Part shown: positions 16,536 to 24,739 of the stretch, piece by piece
How positions within the stretch are numbered: the stretch's first letter is position 1
How the letters are laid out: each line of letters opens with the position of its first letter
Position numbers and translations under genes: made by a program
From: an uncultured Bacteroidales bacterium
Lineage (GTDB): Bacteria; Bacteroidota; Bacteroidia; Bacteroidales; Muribaculaceae
DNA length: 29,469 nucleotides
NCBI GenBank assembly: GCA_900549375.1
Contig: URNY01000010.1
Location: 1-29,469, forward strand
Direction of reading: 5' to 3'
The notes under the pieces: generated by a model
The model's input: only the letters and a program-made list of their open reading frames with translations
Database searches by the model: none
Told to the model about the DNA's origin: nothing

Positions 16536-17381
16536 CTATCCATTCGATGGCAATTGCTCTAAGAGCTTTATTGTTTCCACAGCGGGGCGCACATCATGAA
16601 CCCGCAGTATGTCGGCGCCATTCATAAGCGCCACCGTGTCGAGGGCTATCGTGCCGTCGCGGGCCTCATCGGCCGTTACGCCGAGAGTTTTCCATATCAT
16701 CGTTTTCCGGGAAAGTCCGGCAAGCAACGGCGCACCGAGAACCCGGAACTCTCGCAGATCGGCAAGCAGCCGATAGTTCTGCTCCACCGTCTTGGCGAAC
16801 CCGAATCCGGGATCGATTATCACATCCGCCACCCCGGCCTCGCGTAATTCAGCGAGTTTGAAGGCGAGATCCGAGAGGACCTCGGCCGTGACATCCCCAT
16901 AATCTGTCAGTCCGGTCATGGTGGCAGGCGTGCCGCGCATATGCATGAGCACATAAGTCACTCCGAGCTCCGCCACCGTGTTCCACATATCGGGATCGAG
17001 TGTGCCTCCTCCGATATCGTTGACAATCGCCACGTTCCATTCCTCCACACATCGGCGAGCCACCTCTGCGCGGAACGTATCAACCGAAACAATGGCCTCG
17101 GGCCATTCGATTCTCACCGCTTCAAGACCTCCGGCAAGCCGATTGTATTCCTCCTCCGGCGAAACATCTGACGCCCCCGGACGCGATGAGAATCCACCGA
17201 TATCGATTATGTCGGCTCCATCGCGGCGCATCTCCGCAACGCGGCGGCGCACGGCCTCCTCAGTCTCCACGCGGCTCCCGCCATAAAAGCTGTCGGGAGT
17301 CACATTCACGATGCCCATAACTTTCGGACTCCTGAAATCCATCAGATTTCCACCGACATTTATAAATAAATTATCCTCCAT
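16536..17381 (-). CDS. folP: Dihydropteroate synthase
   Basis: A 281-aa TIM-barrel enzyme that condenses p-aminobenzoate with hydroxymethyl-dihydropterin diphosphate in folate synthesis; it is the sulfonamide target. Conserved loops are visible: V-N-V-T-P-D-S-F near the N-terminus, D-I-G-G-F-S-S-R-P-G-A, N-D-I-G-G-G, M-H-M-R-G-T-P and D-P-G-F-G-F-A-K-T. The M-E-D-N-L start is the first ATG of the frame, with K-V-M-G-I-V-N following about 20 residues later. It precedes cdaA in a probable two-gene operon. I found no good promoter match on its strand upstream. Confidence 0.96.
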   Translation of the reverse strand: MEDNLFINVGGNLMDFRSPKVMGIVNVTPDSFYGGSRVETEEAVRRRVAEMRRDGADIIDIGGFSSRPGASDVSPEEEYNRLAGGLEAVRIEWPEAIVSVDTFRAEVARRCVEEWNVAIVNDIGGGTLDPDMWNTVAELGVTYVLMHMRGTPATMTGLTDYGDVTAEVLSDLAFKLAELREAGVADVIIDPGFGFAKTVEQNYRLLADLREFRVLGAPLLAGLSRKTMIWKTLGVTADEARDGTIALDTVALMNGADILRVHDVRPAVETIKLLEQLPSNG

Positions 17382-17421
17382 GATATTTCTCCCACCATCC
17401 GAAGCGAAATTAACAAAAAAC

Positions 17422-17452
17422 TTTCATAATTGAAAAATAAGTTGTAATTTTG
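17422..17452 (+). promoter_or_regulatory. Promoter for rplS
   Basis: TAATTTTG (17445-17452) is an exact -7 match. TTTC (17422-17425) is 19 bp upstream and is one base off the -33 TTTG. The start would be near 17458, just before the structured leader. Confidence 0.6.
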
Positions 17453-17460
17453 CATCCGGT

Positions 17461-17557
17461 TTTGCAATCTCTGGTAAGACGGGCTTTAAACCGCGCTCCG
17501 GCGCCGAGGAAGGGGTTGGCCCCCGCGCCCGAAAAGGAAGCTTATTCATATTGCAAA
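17461..17557 (+). promoter_or_regulatory. Structured mRNA leader of rplS (candidate L19 autoregulatory element)
   Basis: TTTGCAAT (17461-17468) pairs perfectly with ATTGCAAA (17550-17557), closing a domain of about 97 nt. Inside, GGCGC (17500-17504) pairs with GCGCC (17525-17529), and GGGG (17512-17515) with CCCC (17520-17523) around a TTGG loop. The element ends 23 nt before the ATG. Ribosomal protein leaders for L19 are known in other bacteria; assignment of this one to autoregulation is inference. Confidence 0.5.
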
Positions 17558-17580
17558 TTAACTTAACTCATAACAATAAA

Positions 17581-17952
17581 ATGGATTTAATCAAAATTGC
17601 AGAGGAGGCCTTTGCCACTCCCAAGAAAGAATTCGATTCGTTCGGCCCCGGCGACACTGTGACTGTGTCCTACCGTATAAAAGAGGGTAACAAAGAGCGT
17701 ATCCAGCAGTATCGCGGCGTTGTGATCAAAATCAGCGGTCAGGGCGACAAAAAGCGCTTCACCGTCCGCAAGATTTCCGACGGCATCGGCGTGGAGCGTA
17801 TCTTCCCCATGGAATCACCCTTCATCGAGTCGATCACTGTTATGAAATATGGTAAAGTGCGTCGCGCCAAACTTTATTATCTGCGCAATCTTACAGGTAA
17901 GAAAGCCCGCATCAAAGAGCGCTACGTCAAGAAAAACAAAGAGAACGCCTGA
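17581..17952 (+). CDS. rplS: 50S ribosomal protein L19
   Basis: A 123-aa L19 with the family signatures F-G-P-G-D-T-V-T-V, R-I-Q-Q-Y-R-G-V-V-I, F-T-V-R-K-I-S, G-V-E-R-I-F-P and K-V-R-R-A-K-L-Y-Y-L-R. I take the ATG at 17581 (M-D-L-I-K-I). The frame is open further upstream to 17551, but that extension lies in the structured leader and is not conserved-looking. A monocistronic unit: promoter and leader upstream, strong terminator 28 bp downstream. Confidence 0.98.
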   Translation: MDLIKIAEEAFATPKKEFDSFGPGDTVTVSYRIKEGNKERIQQYRGVVIKISGQGDKKRFTVRKISDGIGVERIFPMESPFIESITVMKYGKVRRAKLYYLRNLTGKKARIKERYVKKNKENA

Positions 17953-17980
17953 TTCTCCGAGTTTATCTCCAAAGATACCG

Positions 17981-18018
17981 CCCGTCGCCGTCCAATCGGC
18001 GACGGGTTGTTTTTTTTC
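17981..18018 (+). terminator. Rho-independent terminator of rplS
   Basis: A perfect 10-bp stem CCCGTCGCCG / CGGCGACGGG (17981-17990, 17997-18006) with a 6-nt loop TCCAAT is followed by TTG and a run of eight or more T. Confidence 0.92.
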
Positions 18019-18037
18019 GATTTTTTTGTTAATTTTG
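18007..18037 (+). promoter_or_regulatory. Promoter for gpmI, overlapping the rplS terminator
   Basis: TTG (18007-18009), 20 bp, TAATTTTG (18030-18037). The -33 element is the first three bases after the terminator stem, so the two signals share the T-tract. The leader to the ATG at 18096 is about 50 nt. Confidence 0.55.
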
Positions 18038-18095
18038 CATTAGAACGGCTCAGAACCTGTTCCTTGAATTGTTGTAAAAACAAGCACCTTAAGAT

Positions 18096-19607
18096 ATGTC
18101 TAAGAAATCACTTTTAATTATCCTTGACGGATACGGCATCGGCGACCATAAAAAGGACGATGCCATCTACAACACCCCCACCCCCTATATGGACCGCCTT
18201 CTGGCAGAGAATCCCCACTCGGAGCTTCAGGCCAGCGGCGAGAACGTCGGCCTGCCCGACGGCCAGATGGGAAACTCGGAGGTGGGTCATCTCAACATCG
18301 GCGCCGGCCGCGTGGTATATCAGGACCTCGTGAAGATCAACCGCGCCATTGCCGACGGTTCTTTTGCCGAAAATCCGGAGATAAAGAACGCATTCTCCTA
18401 CGCCCGCGACCATAACGTGCCTATCCATTTCATGGGCCTCTGCTCGGCCGGCGGCGTGCATTCATCGCTCGGGCATCTCTACGCCCTTTGCGACACGGCT
18501 AAAGCCTATGGCCTCGACAAGGTATTCATCCACGCCTTCATGGACGGACGCGACACCGACCCGCGCAGCGGCGCCGGATTCCTCCGCGAGATCTCCGGCC
18601 ACTGCGAGAAGAGCGCCGGAACGATAGCCACCGTAATCGGCCGCTATTATGCAATGGACCGCGACCACCGCTGGGAGCGCGTGAAAGAGGCCTACAATCA
18701 GCTCGTTTACGGCGAAGGGAAACAGACCTCCGACGTTATCAAGGCTGTTGAGGATTCCTACGAAGAAGGAGTCACCGACGAATTCATCAAACCGATCGTC
18801 AACGAACGTGTCGACGGACGCATCGGCGCAGGACATGTGGTGATTTTCTTCAACTACCGCAACGACCGCGCCAAGGAGCTAACCACCGTGCTCACACAGC
18901 ACAGCGAGGACGGCATGAACCCGATTCCCGACCTCCAGTACTACTGCATGACCCCCTACGACGATTCTTTCAAGGGTGTGCACATCCTCTTTACGAAATC
19001 CGACGTGCCCGACACTCTTGGCGAATACCTCTCCGCACAGGGCAAGAAACAGCTCCATATCGCCGAGACCGAGAAATACGCTCACGTCACATTCTTCTTC
19101 AACGGCGGCACGGAGGAGGCATTCCCCGGTGAGGACCGCATACTCGTGCCCTCTCCCAAGGTGGCCACCTACGATCTGCAGCCCGAAATGAGCGCTCCGG
19201 AAGTGACCGATAAACTCGTCGGTCAGATCGACAGCGAGAAATACGATTTCATCGTAGTCAACTTCGCCAATGGCGACATGGTGGGCCACACAGGCGTATA
19301 CCCCGCTATCCAGAAAGCGGTGGAGACTCTCGACAAATGCGTGGAGAAAGTGGTGGAAGCTGCGCGTGCTCACGGTTATGAGACAATAATCATCGCCGAC
19401 CATGGCAACGCCGACCACGCCCTCAACGAAGACGGGACTCCCAACACTGCCCATTCCCTCAACCCCGTGCCTTTCATATATATCGGCAGCCATAAGGATG
19501 CCAAGGTGAAAGACGGACGTCTGGCCGATGTGGCTCCCTCGCTGCTTCACCTCATGGAGATTCCCGTGCCCAAAGACATGACGGGCGAGAATCTCATCAC
19601 ATTCTGA
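18096..19607 (+). CDS. gpmI: 2,3-bisphosphoglycerate-independent phosphoglycerate mutase
   Basis: A 503-aa two-domain, manganese-dependent glycolytic enzyme interconverting 3- and 2-phosphoglycerate. The N-terminal L-D-G-Y-G-I-G motif and the catalytic Ser61 in G-N-S-E-V-G-H are present, with M-D-G-R-D-T-D-P, Y-Y-A-M-D-R-D, N-F-R/Y-R-x-D-R, N-G-D-M-V-G-H-T-G and A-D-H-G-N-A-D metal ligands. The length is normal. It has its own promoter, and is followed after 5 bp by the exported 5'-nucleotidase gene. Confidence 0.97.
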   Translation: MSKKSLLIILDGYGIGDHKKDDAIYNTPTPYMDRLLAENPHSELQASGENVGLPDGQMGNSEVGHLNIGAGRVVYQDLVKINRAIADGSFAENPEIKNAFSYARDHNVPIHFMGLCSAGGVHSSLGHLYALCDTAKAYGLDKVFIHAFMDGRDTDPRSGAGFLREISGHCEKSAGTIATVIGRYYAMDRDHRWERVKEAYNQLVYGEGKQTSDVIKAVEDSYEEGVTDEFIKPIVNERVDGRIGAGHVVIFFNYRNDRAKELTTVLTQHSEDGMNPIPDLQYYCMTPYDDSFKGVHILFTKSDVPDTLGEYLSAQGKKQLHIAETEKYAHVTFFFNGGTEEAFPGEDRILVPSPKVATYDLQPEMSAPEVTDKLVGQIDSEKYDFIVVNFANGDMVGHTGVYPAIQKAVETLDKCVEKVVEAARAHGYETIIIADHGNADHALNEDGTPNTAHSLNPVPFIYIGSHKDAKVKDGRLADVAPSLLHLMEIPVPKDMTGENLITF

Positions 19608-19612
19608 AAATA

Positions 19613-21205
19613 ATGAAGAAAATTCTCATATCCCTTATGATCCTCGCCGGAGCGGCCATGGCCGTTTCCGCCGAGGATCTTGTGATTCTTACCACCAACG
19701 ACACCCATTCCAATATCGATTTCGATAAAGATGGACGCGGAGGAATCCTCCCCCGCAAGGCAATCATCGACTCGGTGCGTCGCGCCGAAAAGAATGTGAT
19801 ATTGGTGGATGCGGGCGACATGGTGCAGGGATCGCTCTATTTCAAATTCTTCCGCGGAGATGTGGAATATCCGTTGTTCAACATGATGAACTATGATATC
19901 CGCATTCTGGGCAACCATGAGTTCGACAATGGCCTCAAGGAACTTGCCGACCATTGGAAGGATGTGAAAGCCGACCGCCTTTCGGCAAACTACGGTTTCA
20001 AGGGAACTGCCGCCGAAGGCCTGTTCAAGCCCTATGTCATCAAAAAAATTGGCAAACGCAAGATTGGCTTCATAGGCATCAATGTTGATCCCCACAGCCT
20101 CATCTCAAAAGAGAATTACGAAGGCATGACCTATACCGATGCCATCAAAACGGCCAACGAAACTGCGGAAATGCTGAAGAAGCAGAAAAAATGTGACCTT
20201 GTTGTGGCCGTGACGCATATCGGCTACGAACCGGCTCCCGGGAAAGCTTCCGATGTGGAGCTGGCACGTCAGAGCCGTGATATAGACATCATCATCGGAG
20301 GTCATTCCCACACTTTTGTAGATCCGAAGACACCCGATAAAACCCCTTACTGGATCAAGAACGCCGCAGGACGTCCGGTGCTCGTTACGCAGACCGGGAA
20401 GTACGGCCGCAATGTCGGATATATCAAAATCGACCTCGACAACCTTGCCGGCCATAGTTATGATTATGAATACATTCCTGTCACCGATCGGTTCTCGCCG
20501 GAGAGCTACGACCCGGAGATCAAGGCGTTTCTCGCTCCCTACCGCCATAAGGTGGATTCGGTGAACTCCAACGTGATCGGATGGTGCACTCAAGCTATGG
20601 TCAACAACAACCGCAACGGAGCCTACGCCAACTGGTCGGCCGACTTCGGCATGTGGGAGGCTCGACGTGTCATCGACAGCCTGCGCGTGAACACGCCCTC
20701 TTTCCCTGCTGTCGACATGGCCATGATGAATGTCGGAGGCATACGTCAGGTGATGAACGCCGGCGCGGTGACCGAAGGACAGATGCTATCCACCTTCCCA
20801 TTCTCCAACTTTCTCACCATCATCGAGCTCAAGGGCAAAAGCATAATCGAGGCACTGAGAGTGGCCGCAGCCAAAGGGGGCGAAGCCATCAGCTCCAACG
20901 TAAGAGTGGTGACCGACGGCAAAGGGAAACTTCTCGATGTGATAATCGACTCGGCCTCCATGGAGCCCGAGAAGCTTTATCGCGTAATGACTATCGACTA
21001 TGTGGCCAACGGTAACGACGACCTCGTCACGATGGCTGAGAACCGCGTGCTCTGGCGCGATAACAAGGAGATGTGTCAGGAAGTGCTCCGCTATATACGT
21101 CATCTCACGTCGCTCGGTCTCCCGGTATGCGCCGACCCCAACGGCCGCTTCGTGGAGAACGTGAAAATAGAGATAGATTCTCTGAAAAACAAAAGCACCG
21201 AATAA
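19613..21205 (+). CDS. Exported 5'-nucleotidase / metallophosphatase (UshA-like)
   Basis: A 530-aa secreted enzyme with a Sec signal peptide ending A-V-S-A. The N-terminal calcineurin-like domain has T-T-N-D-T-H-S-N, D-A-G-D-M-V-Q-G, G-N-H-E-F-D, V-T-H-I-G-Y and G-G-H-S-H-T metal-ligand motifs. The C-terminal 5'-nucleotidase domain has N-V-G-G-I-R and L-S-T-F-P-F-S-N-F-L. It probably removes phosphate from nucleotides in the periplasm; exact substrates cannot be told from the sequence. It starts 5 bp after gpmI, and its TAA abuts the next ATG directly. A 5'-nucleotidase grouped with a GH3 hydrolase suggests a salvage role, which is inference. Confidence 0.9.
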   Translation: MKKILISLMILAGAAMAVSAEDLVILTTNDTHSNIDFDKDGRGGILPRKAIIDSVRRAEKNVILVDAGDMVQGSLYFKFFRGDVEYPLFNMMNYDIRILGNHEFDNGLKELADHWKDVKADRLSANYGFKGTAAEGLFKPYVIKKIGKRKIGFIGINVDPHSLISKENYEGMTYTDAIKTANETAEMLKKQKKCDLVVAVTHIGYEPAPGKASDVELARQSRDIDIIIGGHSHTFVDPKTPDKTPYWIKNAAGRPVLVTQTGKYGRNVGYIKIDLDNLAGHSYDYEYIPVTDRFSPESYDPEIKAFLAPYRHKVDSVNSNVIGWCTQAMVNNNRNGAYANWSADFGMWEARRVIDSLRVNTPSFPAVDMAMMNVGGIRQVMNAGAVTEGQMLSTFPFSNFLTIIELKGKSIIEALRVAAAKGGEAISSNVRVVTDGKGKLLDVIIDSASMEPEKLYRVMTIDYVANGNDDLVTMAENRVLWRDNKEMCQEVLRYIRHLTSLGLPVCADPNGRFVENVKIEIDSLKNKSTE

Positions 21206-22438
21206 ATGAAACGGAAATCTCTCCTCTCTCTCCTTGATTTTTTATCTCTCTTCGCTCTGTTTCTGATTCCGTTACTGTCGGGAAACTCATGCGCTCCCGC
21301 GCGCGACTCGCAAAAGGCGCCCAACGCCGCCGATTCCATTGCTGAAGTTTCCGACATGACAGCAATAGCTATGGACTGCGCCGATTCCGTTCTCGCCTGC
21401 ATGGGGCGCGAGCGGAAAGCGGCGCAGATATTTATTCCGGCGGTCTATGCCTCTGCCGATCCCTATACTCTAAACCATATCCGCGGATATGCCGAATCGG
21501 GCGTAGGTGGGATAGTGTTGCTTAAAGGTGATTCCCGTTCGGCGGCTATCATCGCCGACTCGCTGGCCGCATGGTGCGAAGTGCCTCCTTTCCTTGCCAT
21601 CGATGCTGAATGGGGACTGGCCATGCGCCTTGCCGACGCCCCGGCTTTCCCCCCGAATGCCCGCATTTCGAAAGAGGCAGATGAGGAAGTGATGTTCGAC
21701 TATGGCCGTGAGATGGCGCGCGAATGCCGCCGCCTCGGCATAAACATTGTGCTCGGGCCGGTGCTCGATGTCACCGCCGAAGGATCATTCATAGGACGCC
21801 GCTCCTTCGGCAACGACCCCGAACGGGTATCCGACCTGGCTATAGCTTATGCCCGCGGACTCGAAAGCGGCAACGTGATGAGCGTTGCAAAACATTTTCC
21901 GGGACATGGAGCGGCCCAAGGCGACAGCCACCGCCGCAAGCCGGTGATCGAAAAGAGTCTTCACAGCATCGACAGCATTGACCTTCGTCCCTTCCGCAGA
22001 TATATCTCGCAACGGCTATCCGGGATAATGGTAGGTCACATGGCCTTTCCGGCCATCGATCCCGAAATGCTGCCGGCGGCTGTTTCGCGCACAGTCATCA
22101 CCGACCTACTGCGCAACGACCTCGGCTTCACCGGTATTATACTTACCGATGCCCTCAACATGCTGGGCGCCGAAGGATATGGCGCCTCAAAAGCCGTAGC
22201 CGCAGGCGCCGACATGATATTGGCCCCCGCCGACACCCGCGCCGGCATCGCCGAAGTGCTTGCCGCCATTGAAAAGGGGGATATAAGCGAGGAAGACCTC
22301 GACACCCATCTGCGCCGCATACTCTTCAGAAAATACCTGCTCGCCGCAGGCTATCAACCGGAAATATCCCTCTCCGACACAATAGCCTCCGAACTCGAAC
22401 GCCCCGAAACCGAGCGCATACGCCGCGAACTCCGCTAA
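21206..22438 (+). CDS. GH3 family lipoprotein, beta-N-acetylhexosaminidase (NagZ-like)
   Basis: A 410-aa protein with a long hydrophobic N-terminus and a lipobox-like S-G-N-S-C (Cys29), so probably periplasmic-side membrane-anchored. It carries the NagZ hallmark K-H-F-P-G-H-G (229-235) followed by D-S-H (240-242), the His/Asp acid-base dyad that separates bacterial N-acetylglucosaminidases from beta-glucosidases. The nucleophile is D315 in I-L-T-D-A-L-N-M. Only the barrel domain is present, with no C-terminal GH3 domain, as in classical NagZ. A role in peptidoglycan turnover is likely, although most NagZ proteins are cytoplasmic. It directly abuts the upstream gene. Confidence 0.88.
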   Translation: MKRKSLLSLLDFLSLFALFLIPLLSGNSCAPARDSQKAPNAADSIAEVSDMTAIAMDCADSVLACMGRERKAAQIFIPAVYASADPYTLNHIRGYAESGVGGIVLLKGDSRSAAIIADSLAAWCEVPPFLAIDAEWGLAMRLADAPAFPPNARISKEADEEVMFDYGREMARECRRLGINIVLGPVLDVTAEGSFIGRRSFGNDPERVSDLAIAYARGLESGNVMSVAKHFPGHGAAQGDSHRRKPVIEKSLHSIDSIDLRPFRRYISQRLSGIMVGHMAFPAIDPEMLPAAVSRTVITDLLRNDLGFTGIILTDALNMLGAEGYGASKAVAAGADMILAPADTRAGIAEVLAAIEKGDISEEDLDTHLRRILFRKYLLAAGYQPEISLSDTIASELERPETERIRRELR

Positions 22439-22493
22439 CTCCCGACATCTCACTTTATTTGTCAATCAATACCCTAATCTCGCGAATTCTTCT

Positions 22494-22501
22494 TATATTT
22501 G
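22494..22501 (+). promoter_or_regulatory. Promoter -7 element before the rhuM fragment
   Basis: TATATTTG fits TAnnTTTG and lies 19 bp before the ATG at 22521. No convincing -33 TTTG is seen 19-22 bp upstream. Confidence 0.4.
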
Positions 22502-22520
22502 TAAATAGAGAACTTGGGAA

Positions 22521-22967
22521 ATGGCAAAAGAAATACAGTTTATACTCTACAATCTCCCTGACCGCAGCGGAACTGTTCAGGCATACGTTCAGGACGAGAC
22601 TCTTTGGCTGACACAAAAGGGGATGGCTGAATTATTTGGTGTTGAAGTCAACACCATAAACTACCATCTCAAAGAGATATATGCAAGCAAAGAACTGACT
22701 CCTGAGGCAACTATTAAGAAAAACTTAATAGTTCAACAGGAAGGCAATCATCAGGTCAAGCGTGAACAAACTTTTTATTCCCTTGATGCTATAATCAGCG
22801 TTGGATACCGTGTTAATAGCCAACGAGCCACACTTTTCCGCCAGTGGGCAACGCGAGTTCTCAATGAATTTATTCGTAAAGGTTTTGTGCTTGATGATGA
22901 TCGTCTGAAACAAGGCAACGCAGTGTTCGGGCGCGACTATTTCAGGGAACTGCTGGAAATACAATAG
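22521..22967 (+). pseudogene. 3'-truncated RhuM-family (virulence protein) gene
   Basis: A 148-aa frame with the start of a RhuM-family protein: the W-L-T-Q-K-G-M-A-E-L-F-G-V helix-turn-helix-like segment, then Y-S-L-D-A-I-I-S-V-G-Y-R-V-N-S, the F-R-Q-W-A-T-R-V-L-N-E-F-I-R-K-G-F core and D-D-x-R-L-K-Q. It stops shortly after the conserved F-G-R-D-Y-F-R-E-L-L-E, where complete members (about 330 residues) continue into R-I-R-x-I-R-A-S-E-R. The stop is followed by only 22 bp before the end of radC, so the missing half has been deleted. Base composition is clearly more A/T-rich than the flanking genes, which suggests acquisition by transfer. It may still be expressed as a short protein. Confidence 0.8.
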
Positions 22968-22989
22968 AAACCGTTTGGGGTTTAGGAGG

Positions 22990-23703
22990 TCAGAGGCGCG
23001 ACTGGTCGCAATAGGAATAGAATCCATCGGCCGTCACTATCAGATGGTCGAGAAAGCGGAGGTCCATCGCCTCGCAGCCGGATTTCATTTTGCGTGTTAT
23101 CGAATCATCCTGCGGACTTGGCGTAAGATTGCCCGAGGGATGGTTGTGGCAGAGCACGAGGCCTTCTGCGTTTCTGAGCAACGCCTCTTTCAGGATTTTG
23201 CGCATATCGAAAACAGAGGCAACGGCGCTTCCCTGCGTAATCCTTTCGCGACCTATCACCTCGTTTGCACGGTTCAGGAACAAAGCCCATATCTCTTCGT
23301 GGGGAAGGTTGCCTATCTCATGGCGCATCGTATCGTAGATATCTTTGGAGCTGCGAATCTTCACACGCTCCCCCACCGCCTCGTTGCAATAGCGGCGAAT
23401 CATCTCCATCACTGCCTCTATCTGCAAGGCTTTGGTGGCGCCTATCCCTTTCACCGTCATCAGCCGGCGGCGGTCCATCCGCTCGAGATTGAAAAGGCGA
23501 CCGTCGCAGGCGCGCATCAGGTCGCGGCACATTTCCGTGATCGGCTTTCCGGGAAGTCCCGTACGCAGTATCAGTGCCCAGAGATCGGCCGTCGGGAGCA
23601 CCTTGCAACCATGCTTCATGGCTTTCTCCCGCGGCTGGTCGTCGGGATCCATCTCCTTCACCGTCATCGGACGGCGCGGCTCCTCTTCATCAAAGCCCTT
23701 CAT
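22990..23703 (-). CDS. radC: RadC-family JAB/JAMM-domain protein
   Basis: A 237-aa protein with an N-terminal helix-hairpin-helix region (V-K-G-I-G-A-T-K-A, residues 84-92) and a C-terminal JAMM metalloprotease-like domain. The metal motif is intact: H186-N-H188-P-S-G followed by D199. Despite the historic name, a DNA-repair role is not demonstrated for this family. The C-terminus (L-D-H-L-I-V-T-A-D-G) is complete. The start overlaps the end of the upstream glycosyltransferase by 14 bp, implying co-translation in an efp-GT2-radC run. Confidence 0.94.
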   Translation of the reverse strand: MKGFDEEEPRRPMTVKEMDPDDQPREKAMKHGCKVLPTADLWALILRTGLPGKPITEMCRDLMRACDGRLFNLERMDRRRLMTVKGIGATKALQIEAVMEMIRRYCNEAVGERVKIRSSKDIYDTMRHEIGNLPHEEIWALFLNRANEVIGRERITQGSAVASVFDMRKILKEALLRNAEGLVLCHNHPSGNLTPSPQDDSITRKMKSGCEAMDLRFLDHLIVTADGFYSYCDQSRL

Positions 23704-24709
23704 TGCTTCCCTTTCTTATCTCAACCTCGCGCTCTATGTCGCGCCCTTTCCCCATAATTATCTTCTGCACGTAGGCTTTGATGAAGCCTGTGCCGTAACC
23801 GGTGAGCTGCACCATGGCCGCGCCCACTCCGAGCGTGCCTATCTTCAGGCTCCGCGTAGCTACGATGCCGCCAATCCAGAGAGCCAGCAGATATACAAGC
23901 AATGGAATCAGTAGCCACTTGCAGAAAAAGCTGCCTATCACCAGAGCGATAGCTCCAACGGTAAAGACTGCCGGAAGCCAGTGCACGAGTTTCATCGAGC
24001 CGGGATAGAGCAGCTCGAGTGTGATACGCGACATACCGAAGACATGCACCTGTTTCCAGAATTTCTTCATGTCGACGCGCCGCTTGTGATAGACGTAGAC
24101 ATCGGGGAAGAGAGCTATCGAGAAACCGGCATTACGGATGCGGGTGCTCATATCGATATCCTCGCTGAACATCTCGCGGAAACCGCCGACCTTCTCGAAC
24201 ACCTCGCGCGAAAAGCCCATGTTGAAGGTGCGCGGCGTGAATTTCTCCATCGAGCGCTTCCCTCCGCGTATGCCGCCGGTTGTAAGGAAAGCGGTCATGG
24301 AGTAGTTGATGGCCTTCTGCGTGTCGGTGAACGATTCGTGTGCCGCGTCGGGGCCGCCGAAGCAGTCGACGGGGTTCTCCGACAGACTGCGGCGAAGCTC
24401 CCTGATATAGTCGGGGGGTAAAATGCAGTCGGAGTCGACGAAGATAAAATAATCTCCGTCGGCTCCGGCTATTCCGTGATTGCGGGCGATGCTGCGACCT
24501 TCGTTCTTCTTGCGGAAATATTTCAACCGCAAACCCTCGGGACCTTTCCCGTCGGGAAGCGCAGGCTGTGTGGAACCGTCTTCCACGAGGATGATTTCAA
24601 AACCGCGGTCGGTCTGCGCTTCGAGACTGCGCAAAAGATCGGCCACTTCCTCGCGCCGGTTGTAAACGGGCACGATAATGGAAAACAGAATCTCACCCGG
24701 CTCTTTCAT
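23690..24709 (-). CDS. Family 2 glycosyltransferase with C-terminal membrane segments
   Basis: A 339-aa GT-A-fold transferase. It opens with F-S-I-I-V-P-V-Y-N-R-R-E-E-V and E-D-G-S-T, has N-E-G-R-S-I-A-R-N, a D-S-D metal motif (92-94) and a S-E-D-I-D-M-S-T-R-I acceptor-site motif. Two or three hydrophobic segments at about 240-285 plus a hydrophobic patch near 300 anchor it in the inner membrane. A role in cell-envelope polysaccharide or glycolipid synthesis is likely; donor and acceptor are unknown. It lies 30 bp downstream of efp and overlaps radC. Confidence 0.9.
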   Translation of the reverse strand: MKEPGEILFSIIVPVYNRREEVADLLRSLEAQTDRGFEIILVEDGSTQPALPDGKGPEGLRLKYFRKKNEGRSIARNHGIAGADGDYFIFVDSDCILPPDYIRELRRSLSENPVDCFGGPDAAHESFTDTQKAINYSMTAFLTTGGIRGGKRSMEKFTPRTFNMGFSREVFEKVGGFREMFSEDIDMSTRIRNAGFSIALFPDVYVYHKRRVDMKKFWKQVHVFGMSRITLELLYPGSMKLVHWLPAVFTVGAIALVIGSFFCKWLLIPLLVYLLALWIGGIVATRSLKIGTLGVGAAMVQLTGYGTGFIKAYVQKIIMGKGRDIEREVEIRKGSNEGL

Positions 24710-24739
24710 CGTCGCTGCAATATGTGTGGTGTCGTTGTA

